A DNA stretch of 11,247 nucleotides from the NCBI GenBank assembly GCA_030831415.1, contig JAURLC010000027.1:1-11247 (forward strand), written 5' to 3'. This document shows positions 1-5,822 of this stretch, piece by piece. A program made the position numbers and the translations under genes. This DNA is from Bacillota bacterium (GTDB taxonomy: Bacteria; Bacillota_I; Bacilli_A; RFN20; CAG-826). The stretch's first letter is position 1; every line of letters starts with the position of its first letter. Below the pieces are notes generated by a model. That model was not told the origin of the DNA. It did not search any database and saw only the letters and a program-made list of their open reading frames with translations.

Positions 1-248
1 ACTTCTGGGGTTAATCCTTCACAAGTGTCATCCACCTCTATGGGTTGAACATCCCATTCGGAGGAAAATCCTTGCCATGGCCCTTACGATGAAAGTGAAT
101 TTTCTTCGATTGAAGAACTCACCTCGCTTGAGGACACAGATGAAGAAGTTGGCGTTGATTGCGGCCCTACAATCGTTTGAATCGCGAAAGTCGAAATAAT
201 TCCTAATGCAAATGAAAAAGTCGCTAATGCGGTTAATTGTAAAATCGT
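1..248 (-). pseudogene. Broken or start-less gene for a Ser-rich secreted/anchored protein (N-terminal part)
   Basis: Reading the minus strand from about 248, one frame gives a hydrophobic stretch (LTALATFSFALGIISTFAI), then a Ser-rich linker (STPTSSSVSSSEVSSS), then a TAA at 84-86. The same frame continues open to the window edge with protein-like sequence (GPWQGFSSEWDVQPIEVDD). This resembles a signal anchor plus low-complexity linker plus an extracellular domain. No ATG, GTG or TTG lies in frame before the hydrophobic segment. An SD-like TAGGGA sits 7 nt before an ACG codon at 246-248, exactly where a start would be expected, so ATG may have become ACG. With the internal TAA this suggests a decayed gene or base-call errors. 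There is no lipobox Cys. The function of the missing C-terminal part cannot be told. It lies downstream of the MFS gene on the same strand. Confidence 0.45.
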
Positions 249-274
249 TTTTTGTTCCCTACTATTTACCTCAA

Positions 275-288
275 TGATACATGTATCA
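275..288. promoter_or_regulatory. 14-bp perfect palindrome, possible operator
   Basis: TGATACATGTATCA is a perfect inverted repeat lying between the end of the MFS gene and the start region of the broken Ser-rich gene. A weak -35-like TTGATA overlaps it on the minus strand. Its size suits a dimeric repressor site. It does not fit the FNR site, which needs a 4-nt spacer between TGAT and ATCA (here 6). The cognate factor is unknown. Confidence 0.3.
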
Positions 289-323
289 AATGACGATGAT
301 ATACCAGAAACAGTATTTTCGAC

Positions 324-1505
324 TTAAGCTTTCTTTGTTTTTAGCGAAGTCATCGGGACGAGAATCCAAAAGAGAAGAAATGTAGCTAACCCAAAAGAAA
401 GAAAACTAGAAAGAAAGTCAATTTCTTGAACCATCCATCCAAAAAGTGGAAACAAGCCTACCATAAGAAAACTAAAAAACATACTATTGATAGATAAAAC
501 CGTCGCACGTATTTCACTTTTTGTATTTCGATTTAATAAAGCATTCATCACGACATATAATCCACCATCAAGGAAAGACAATAAAAGAAAACTAATAATT
601 GAAACCAACGGGATAAAAAAGAAAGAGAATCCAAGGGTGATCAACACAACATTACTCCATAGGATGGTTCTTAACGATAATTTTTCTTCGATTTTATGCG
701 AAATAAATGCTCCCAATGCAGCACACAAACCACTCACTGCAAACCAAAAACCTATCGAAAAACTCGACCAAGATAATGACTCCCAATAGACGGTCGCATA
801 ATAAGCAAGGATAGCCGTTATCGTCGACATGAGTGCAAACGTCATCATCGTGAAAAATAACGATGTATTTTTTTGAAAAAGTCCAATACTTTCTCGATAT
901 TGTTGAACAAATGCAAAATGAAATGGCTCTTTGTTTTCCCTTTGTTGAACGGACGTTTCTTTAAATGTCAACGCAACTAAAATTGCTAAACCATACGTTG
1001 CGATATTGACTCCAATCGCCCATTGATACGACACCATAACCAATAATCCACCCGCCAAATTACCCACCACGGAGGCAATTCGAATCAAGCCCTCACGAAA
1101 ACTTTCTTTTTTGGTAAACGTTTCTTCTTGTCCAATTTCTTTCAAGGTGTCATAGATTAATGCAGTTCCAGAACCCGACTCTAGGTTATAACTGATCGCT
1201 GCAAATATAAACGCGACAACAGCGATCCAATAAGAAGAAGCAAAATATAATCCGATTAAATACGTGATATGAAAGACGATACCAAGAATACGTGTGTTCT
1301 TGCGTCCAAACAAATCGGCGATTACTCCAGTTGGTGATTCAAAAACTAACGAGGTGACATGAAAAATGCTCTCGAGTAAAGCAACTTGAAAAACCGTAAA
1401 CCCTCGCGACACCAGATACACAAACCAAAAGATGTGCATCACATTGGAATATTTTAAAAATTCAAAAATATAATTCTTGGGAATATTATGACGAAGACGC
1501 GACAT
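324..1505 (-). CDS. MFS transporter, probable efflux permease
   Basis: A 393-residue integral membrane protein of the major facilitator superfamily, likely driven by the proton gradient and exporting a drug or metabolite; the substrate cannot be read from sequence. About 12 hydrophobic segments are visible. The loop after helix 2 has a motif-A-like sequence (ESPTGVIADLFGRKNT, about residues 56-71), the family's signature between TM2 and TM3. A longer polar loop (about 180-205) separates the two halves, and the tail is basic (TSLKTKKA). The ATG at 1505 is preceded by GGAGGAATAAAGTCG; this SD is formed by the last codons of typA, whose stop lies 5 nt upstream, so the two genes are cotranscribed and probably translationally coupled. 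No clear terminator follows. Length is normal for a 12-TM MFS protein. Confidence 0.85.
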   Translation of the reverse strand: MSRLRHNIPKNYIFEFLKYSNVMHIFWFVYLVSRGFTVFQVALLESIFHVTSLVFESPTGVIADLFGRKNTRILGIVFHITYLIGLYFASSYWIAVVAFIFAAISYNLESGSGTALIYDTLKEIGQEETFTKKESFREGLIRIASVVGNLAGGLLVMVSYQWAIGVNIATYGLAILVALTFKETSVQQRENKEPFHFAFVQQYRESIGLFQKNTSLFFTMMTFALMSTITAILAYYATVYWESLSWSSFSIGFWFAVSGLCAALGAFISHKIEEKLSLRTILWSNVVLITLGFSFFFIPLVSIISFLLLSFLDGGLYVVMNALLNRNTKSEIRATVLSINSMFFSFLMVGLFPLFGWMVQEIDFLSSFLSFGLATFLLFWILVPMTSLKTKKA

Positions 1506-1510
1506 CGACT

Positions 1511-3343
1511 TTATTCCTCCGTAGATTCGGTTTCTTTATAGGCATTCGCCCGTTTACGAACATTTTCTTGTAAATGAATTTTCCGCATACGATACGCTTG
1601 TGGAGTAATTTCAACGAGCTCATCATCATTGATATAAGCTAAACATGCTTCAATCGACATTTCTCGCGGGGCTTTTAGCACCACTTTAAGTTCTTTATTG
1701 GCCATACGCATATTCGTTAAGGCTTTTGCTCGCGTAACGTTAATGACTAAATCACGAGGATATTTGTTTTCACCAACGATCATACCTTCATAGACTTCTG
1801 TACCTGGACGAACAAACATCGTTCCACGATCTTCGAGTCCTTCAATCGCATAAGTGGTTGTCGTCCCCGTTTCAGAGGAAATAAGTACCCCTTGGTGATG
1901 CCCTTTGGGTTGAACGTGGGTCATCGGTTTATGGGTTTTATATAAATGGTTAATCATGCCTAATCCTTTCGTTAACGTCATAAAATCTGAATTCATCCCT
2001 AATAGACCTGCTGTTGATATTTCATAGATTAAGCGTGTATTAATATCACCCGGTTCCATGTGTTCCATGTGACCATCCCGTTGAGCAACATAATCCATGA
2101 CCGGACCTACGTATGCATTAGGAACATCCAAAATCAGTTCTTCAAACGGTTCATGGGCTTTTCCATCTATCATCTTGACGATGACCTTGGGTTTACTCAC
2201 TTCAAGTTCAAATCCTTCACGTCGCATATTTTCAATGAGGATCCCTAGATGAAGTTCTCCACGACCAGAAACCATAAAACTATCCGAGTTTTCAATGACG
2301 TTGACGCGTAAGGAGACATCCCGTTGGGCTTCTTTCATGAGTCGATTTTGTAATTGACGGAAGGTGACAAATTTACCTGCTCGACCGACAAAGGGCGAAG
2401 AGTTAGGGGCAAAGGTCATTTGTAGGGTAGGTTCATCAATCGTAATGAGAGGTAAAGGCTGTACATCGGAAACATCACACACCGTTTCCCCAACATTGAT
2501 ATCCGCAATACCTGCAATACCCACAATATCGCCTGCGGTTGCTTCTTCAACATCGGTTCGTTGTAAGCCAATAAATTTAAACATTTTTAAAATTTTGACA
2601 GGTTTAAAAGATCCATCCATACGTGCAAGTGTATAGCCTGTATTAATCTTCATCGATCCAGATCGGATGATCCCAATCCCGATACGACCGACAAAATCAT
2701 TGTAATCAATGAGGCTAGGTTGAAATTGTAAGGCTTTTTTGGGAAAAACACGTGGACTTTCAATTTCATCAATAATGAGGTCAAACACCACATTCATGCC
2801 TTTTTGTTGTGTCGACAAGTCGGGGGATAGACTACTCGTTCCGTTTAATCCGGAAGCATAAATGACTTTGAAGTCTAAAAAATCTTCGGGAGCGTTCATT
2901 TCAATAAATAAGGACAAGACTTCATCGACGACTTTTTGTAAGTTGACATTAGGACGATCCACTTTATTTATGAGTACAATCGGTTTAACGTTGGCTTCAA
3001 TTGCTTTTTTCAACACAAAGCGTGTTTGAGACATAGGTCCTTCAAATGCATCCACAAGGAGGAGACATCCATCCACCATGTTCATAATACGTTCAACTTC
3101 ACCACCAAAATCTGCGTGTCCAGGTGTATCTAGGATATTAATTTTATAATCTTTGTATTGTAATCCGGTAGCCTTAGCTAGAATGGTAATCCCTCGTTCT
3201 TTTTCAATCGGGTTGACATCCATCATACGTTCATCGACAACTTCATTGGAGCGAAACATATTCGCAGATCGAAAAAGTTGATCGACCATCGTGGTTTTTC
3301 CATGGTCAACGTGAGCAATAATCGCAATATTTCTTACATTCAT
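1511..3343 (-). CDS. typA: Ribosome-associated translational GTPase TypA/BipA
   Basis: A 610-residue elongation-factor-like GTPase that binds the 70S ribosome and acts in ribosome assembly and stress or cold growth. All GTPase boxes are present: G1 AHVDHGKTT (10-18), G2 RGITI (50-54), G3 DTPGH (72-76), G4 NKVD (126-129), and a G5 region reading ASGLNG where many homologues have SALNG. EF-G-like domains follow, then the BipA-specific C-terminus, including VRPGTEVYEGMIVGE. The length fits the family (about 605-615), and no break is seen. The start at 3343 matches the usual TypA N-terminus (MN-RNIAIIAHVDHGKTT). No Shine-Dalgarno sequence is visible before it; a -10-like TATGCT lies 9 nt upstream, so the transcript may be almost leaderless. 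It is the first gene of a two-gene unit with the MFS transporter and is divergent from the YerC-like regulator. Confidence 0.97.
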   Translation of the reverse strand: MNVRNIAIIAHVDHGKTTMVDQLFRSANMFRSNEVVDERMMDVNPIEKERGITILAKATGLQYKDYKINILDTPGHADFGGEVERIMNMVDGCLLLVDAFEGPMSQTRFVLKKAIEANVKPIVLINKVDRPNVNLQKVVDEVLSLFIEMNAPEDFLDFKVIYASGLNGTSSLSPDLSTQQKGMNVVFDLIIDEIESPRVFPKKALQFQPSLIDYNDFVGRIGIGIIRSGSMKINTGYTLARMDGSFKPVKILKMFKFIGLQRTDVEEATAGDIVGIAGIADINVGETVCDVSDVQPLPLITIDEPTLQMTFAPNSSPFVGRAGKFVTFRQLQNRLMKEAQRDVSLRVNVIENSDSFMVSGRGELHLGILIENMRREGFELEVSKPKVIVKMIDGKAHEPFEELILDVPNAYVGPVMDYVAQRDGHMEHMEPGDINTRLIYEISTAGLLGMNSDFMTLTKGLGMINHLYKTHKPMTHVQPKGHHQGVLISSETGTTTTYAIEGLEDRGTMFVRPGTEVYEGMIVGENKYPRDLVINVTRAKALTNMRMANKELKVVLKAPREMSIEACLAYINDDELVEITPQAYRMRKIHLQENVRKRANAYKETESTEE

Positions 3344-3394
3344 AACTTACATAGCATACACGCTTAGAAGGGAAAATACTATCGGTTTAAGAAC

Positions 3395-3425
3395 TTGTAA
3401 CTTTACTATCAAAAAGTGTTAAAGT
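3395..3425 (+). promoter_or_regulatory. Possible promoter/operator dyad of the YerC-like gene
   Basis: A TTGTAA (-35-like, 3395-3400) is followed after 17-18 nt by a poor -10 (GTTAAA or TTAAAG, about 3 of 6 matches). Overlapping it is a dyad, ACTTTA (3400-3405) and TAAAGT (3420-3425), separated by 14 nt. Placement is right for the downstream gene and could allow autoregulation, but the -10 is weak and the dyad is short. Confidence 0.25.
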
Positions 3426-3442
3426 AGAAAAAAGGGAATACT

Positions 3443-3730
3443 ATGTACCAATCAAAATTAAAATCGTCCTTACTGAATCAATTATTCGAAACCATCTTAC
3501 AACTTAAGAGTACTGATGAATGTTATCGGTTTTTTGAAGATATTTGTACGATTAAAGAATTAAAGGATTTAGGATTACGTTTAGAAGTTGCTCGTTTACT
3601 CAATCAAAAAATGTCCTACCTTGATATTGTGAAAAAAACTACCGCATCGAGTGCAACGATTGCACGCGTAAATAAAGCACTCAATTACGGATCTGACGGC
3701 TATTTATTAGCCTTAAAAAGAATGAAATAA
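3443..3730 (+). CDS. YerC/YecD-family TrpR-like DNA-binding regulator
   Basis: A 95-residue helical protein of the TrpR superfamily, very similar in layout to Bacillus YerC. Visible marks are the ECYRFFEDICT segment (26-36), the LRLEVARLL helix (45-53), a helix-turn-helix ending in TTASSATIARVNKALNYG (66-83), and the family's short basic end. It should bind DNA as a dimer, possibly with a small-molecule corepressor. In Gram-positive bacteria this family has been linked to control of histidine metabolism genes, whereas true TrpR acts on tryptophan genes. Neither his nor trp genes are in the window. The ATG follows AAAGGGAATACT, a moderate SD. The gene is divergent from typA and lies 25 nt before the ABC permease, so the two may form one transcript. 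Its target is unknown; the polyamine operon downstream is only a positional candidate. Confidence 0.9.
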   Translation: MYQSKLKSSLLNQLFETILQLKSTDECYRFFEDICTIKELKDLGLRLEVARLLNQKMSYLDIVKKTTASSATIARVNKALNYGSDGYLLALKRMK

Positions 3731-3755
3731 ACACTTTCTATTTCACAAAAATGGT

Positions 3756-4418
3756 TTGCCGAAGACGTCTTCTTACCACGTGGATCTTAATTATCTTTGG
3801 GAAACTACACGTTATCTTTTAGATGGCGTGTGGTTTTCCTTACAACTCTTTTTTATTACCTTAGCGGGAGCAGTCCCGCTAAGTTTTCTTTTATCAGGAC
3901 TTTATCGTTTTGTTCCGTGGAGTCGTCCTTTCTTAAACTTTTATACATGGCTTTTCCGAGGAACCCCTTTAATGCTTCAATTGTTCTTCGTTATGTTTGG
4001 ATTGCCTGCGCTAGGAATCAGCGTGAATCGTTATGCAGTTGCGTATGTCGGTTTTATTGTGAACTATACGGCCTACTTTATCGAGATTATTCGAGCAGGA
4101 TTAGAGTCTCTCCTTATTGATCAACAAGAAAGTGCCTTTGTGATGGGAGCAACCCCTCATTACACCTTTCAACATGTTCTTCTGCCTCAAGCATTACGCT
4201 TACAAGTTCCTGTCATTACCAATGAAACTATTACGTTGATTAAAGATACCTCTTTAGTCACCGTCATCGCCATTAGTGATTTGCTTAGAAAAGTACGAGA
4301 ATTTGTCTCACGTGATTTCACCGTTACTCCCTTTTTCCTCGCGGCAGGATTTTATTTGTTATTCACGTATTTTATCGTTCTCTTCTTTCGACAAATAGAA
4401 CGCCGTTTTGACCTTTAA
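3756..4418 (+). CDS. Polar amino acid ABC transporter permease (HisM/GlnP type), solitary
   Basis: A 220-residue inner-membrane permease of the His/Glu/Gln/Arg uptake family, expected to work with an ATPase and a binding protein. Diagnostic marks are RGTPLMLQ (68-75), the EAA loop that contacts the ATPase (ESAFVMGATPHYTFQHVLLP, 125-144) and the conserved KDTSL (163-167). About five hydrophobic segments are present and the length is normal. The start is uncertain: only TTG 3756 or GTG 3780 are in frame, the frame is open back to 3726, and neither candidate has an SD. An ATG at 3751 is out of frame. No ATP-binding or solute-binding gene is adjacent on either side, so it must borrow partners from elsewhere or is a remnant of a larger operon. 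Uptake of an amino acid or a polyamine precursor would suit the context but is inference. Confidence 0.85.
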   Translation: MPKTSSYHVDLNYLWETTRYLLDGVWFSLQLFFITLAGAVPLSFLLSGLYRFVPWSRPFLNFYTWLFRGTPLMLQLFFVMFGLPALGISVNRYAVAYVGFIVNYTAYFIEIIRAGLESLLIDQQESAFVMGATPHYTFQHVLLPQALRLQVPVITNETITLIKDTSLVTVIAISDLLRKVREFVSRDFTVTPFFLAAGFYLLFTYFIVLFFRQIERRFDL

Positions 4419-4440
4419 AAAAACACTTAAATTTTAACTC

Positions 4441-4473
4441 CCTTTTTTTCAAGGTTTAAAGGTTGAAAAAAGG
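4441..4473 (+). terminator. Weak AT-rich hairpin after the permease, possible terminator
   Basis: CCTTTTTTTCAA (4441-4452) pairs with TTGAAAAAAGG (4463-4473) around a 10-nt loop, with one bulged T. No U-run follows directly (AAATTTTCG), so termination is doubtful. The 3' arm also carries the -35 element of the next promoter. Confidence 0.35.
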
Positions 4474-4490
4474 AAATTTTCGTTTATTAT
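4463..4490 (+). promoter_or_regulatory. Sigma-A-type promoter of the polyamine operon
   Basis: TTGAAA (4463-4468) and TATTAT (4485-4490) are separated by 16 nt and match the -35/-10 consensus at 4/6 and 5/6 positions. Transcription should start near 4497, in GAGGAC, giving a leader of about 125 nt before the first gene. Confidence 0.6.
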
Positions 4491-4519
4491 TTTTGAGGAC
4501 ACACTTATTGAAAAATAAG

Positions 4520-4561
4520 GTCGTTAGAACTATCAGGGTCTAAAGGAAACATTCCAATGAC
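4520..4561 (+). promoter_or_regulatory. Predicted antiterminator pairing
   Basis: GTCGTTAGAA (4520-4529) can pair with TTCCAATGAC (4552-4561): eight Watson-Crick pairs, one G-U and one mismatch. The second strand is the 5' arm of the terminator, so this fold and the terminator cannot coexist. The 22-nt apical region contains AGGGTCTAAAGGAAAC, a possible ligand-binding segment. Confidence 0.5.
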
Positions 4562-4599
4562 AGCCAGAGAAACCTATTTGGCTTTTATTGGAATTTTTT
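4551..4599 (+). terminator. Intrinsic terminator within the leader (attenuator)
   Basis: ATTCCAAT (4551-4558) pairs perfectly with ATTGGAAT (4587-4594), and AGCCA (4562-4566) with TGGCT (4579-4583). The GAC/TTT junction between them can add a G-U and an A-U pair, leaving a single mismatch, around a 12-nt loop. A U-run (4594-4599) follows at once. It lies 22 nt before the first start codon and upstream of its SD, so termination here would switch the whole operon off. Confidence 0.85.
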
Positions 4600-4754
4600 A
4601 TTTGAAAAGGAGAATCCTCGTATGGCAAAAGCTCTCATTATCGGAACGGGTGCGGTCGCAACCGTTGGTGCACAAAAAGTTGCCCAAAATCACACCGTTT
4701 TTTCTCATCTTGTCATCGCGAGTCGAACGCAATCCAAAGTCGATGATCTTGTGA
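4557..4754 (+). other. Possible upstream ORF overlapping the leader terminator and first gene
   Basis: An ATG at 4557 lies 9 nt after an SD-like AAAGGA (4542-4547) and opens a 65-codon frame (MTARETYLAF...) that passes through the terminator and into the first gene in another frame. A ribosome here would cover the terminator's 5' arm. It may equally be chance: the peptide beyond 4622 is plainly out of frame with a real gene. Confidence 0.2.
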
Positions 4755-5821
4755 AACGATGCCAATCTTTCCCCCTTGAAGTTCAAGGTGAAACTGTAGA
4801 TGCTGAAAACATCCCAGCTTTAGTCACCCTTATTGAAAAGCATCGTCCTGATATCGTCATGAATTTAGCGCTTCCATATCAAAACATCCCGATTATGGAA
4901 GCATGCATCCAAACCAAAACGCATTATTTGGATACAGCATGTGCCGAAGTACGCGATCATGCTGGTTTTGAATATGGAACCCAATGGGTGTATCACGAAC
5001 GTTTTAAACAAGCAGGTGTGATGGCACTCCTTGGTGTGGGGTTTGATCCAGGTGTGACAAGTGTGTTTGCCATGTATGGGAAAAAGCACTACTTCGACGA
5101 AGTGCATTATTTGGATATTTTAGACGCGAATGGGGGCGATCATGGGTACCCCTTTGCCACAAACTTTAACCCAGAAATCAACATTCGCGAAATTACGATG
5201 CCCGGTCGATTTTTTGAAGAGGGTCAGTGGAAATCGATTCCCGCCTTATCCCAATATCATACGTATCCCTTAGAAGAAATCGGGCCTCGCGATATGTATT
5301 TGATGTATCACGAAGAACTTGAATCGTTGGTTAAATTTATTCCCGAATTGAAACGTGCACGCTTTTACATGTCGTTTGGTGAAAAGTATTTACGCCACCT
5401 TCGAGTATTAGAAGCGGTAGGCATGACCTCAACCCAACCGATTATGTATGAAGGTCGACCCATTGTTCCGCTTCAGTTTTTAAAAGCCGTATTACCTGAC
5501 CCTGCCTCATTAGGACCGCGAACTAAAGGAAAGACAAACATTAGTGTCATTCTCCGAGGACGCAAAGAGGATAAAGAAAAAACGTATCGAGTTTTCAACA
5601 TGATGGATCATGAAGAAGCCTATAAGGAAACTGGTGCTCAGGCAATTGCCTACACCACGGGAGTTCCTGCGATGATCGGGGCAACACTTATTGTGACTGG
5701 GCAATGGAAAGGTGCAGGTGTCTTTAACGTCGAGCAATTTAACCCTGATCCCTTCATGGAATTATTAAATCAATGGGGCCTCCCATGGAAGGAAAGCTTT
5801 GATCCAAAGCTCATTGATTAA
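4622..5821 (+). CDS. Carboxynorspermidine/carboxyspermidine dehydrogenase
   Basis: A 399-residue cytosolic NAD(P)H enzyme of the saccharopine-dehydrogenase-like family. It condenses aspartate beta-semialdehyde with putrescine or 1,3-diaminopropane and reduces the Schiff base to carboxyspermidine or carboxynorspermidine. The N-terminal Rossmann motif is GTGAVA (8-13). Family segments that match the Vibrio enzyme from memory are FKQAGVMALLGVGFDPGVTS (128-147), GGDHG (171-175), FATNFNPE (178-185), the QAIAYTTGVPA stretch and GVFNVEQFNPDPF near the end. The length is usual. The ATG follows AAAGGAGA with 8 nt spacing. It is the first gene of a four-gene operon behind the attenuator; a decarboxylase using its product follows at once, which rules against a lysine-degrading saccharopine dehydrogenase. 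Which diamine it prefers cannot be told. Confidence 0.92.
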   Translation: MAKALIIGTGAVATVGAQKVAQNHTVFSHLVIASRTQSKVDDLVKRCQSFPLEVQGETVDAENIPALVTLIEKHRPDIVMNLALPYQNIPIMEACIQTKTHYLDTACAEVRDHAGFEYGTQWVYHERFKQAGVMALLGVGFDPGVTSVFAMYGKKHYFDEVHYLDILDANGGDHGYPFATNFNPEINIREITMPGRFFEEGQWKSIPALSQYHTYPLEEIGPRDMYLMYHEELESLVKFIPELKRARFYMSFGEKYLRHLRVLEAVGMTSTQPIMYEGRPIVPLQFLKAVLPDPASLGPRTKGKTNISVILRGRKEDKEKTYRVFNMMDHEEAYKETGAQAIAYTTGVPAMIGATLIVTGQWKGAGVFNVEQFNPDPFMELLNQWGLPWKESFDPKLID

Positions 5822-5822
5822 G

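Larger units (their letters stand above)
4497..4621 (+). ncRNA. Structured 5' leader, candidate riboswitch or attenuator
   Basis: The untranslated leader of the polyamine operon can form several clear elements. These are a 6-bp hairpin with a GAAA loop (CTTATT/AATAAG, 4504-4519), a small TTAGA/TCTAA stem (4524-4528 with 4539-4543), a GGAA/TTCC hairpin (4545-4548 with 4552-4555), a strong terminator (4551-4599), and a competing long pairing (4520-4529 with 4552-4561). Two mutually exclusive folds upstream of a U-run and directly before an SD is the usual form of transcriptional control by a ligand, protein or ribosome. I see no signature of the lysine, SAM, T-box, TPP, FMN, purine, glycine, THF, preQ1 or guanidine classes. 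The likely signal is a product or precursor of the pathway (polyamine, lysine or aspartate family), by inference only. Confidence 0.6.

Noticed and set aside
2364..2636. Plus-strand reading frame opposite typA
   Set aside because: Antisense shadow of a strongly conserved GTPase gene; no SD and low-complexity composition.
3751..3822. ATG at 3751 as start of the ABC permease
   Set aside because: It is out of frame with the permease and ends after 23 codons.
4497..4621. Lysine riboswitch or T-box upstream of an aspartate-pathway operon
   Set aside because: The leader is about 125 nt including the terminator, too short for either class, and it lacks the lysine-box core and the T-box sequence (AGGGTGG-ACCGCG type).
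5799..5822. Upstream TTG start for the decarboxylase
   Set aside because: It has a nearby SD-like GGAAGGAAAG but would overlap the preceding gene and add 8 residues not typical of homologues; ATG 5823 is preferred, though not proven.
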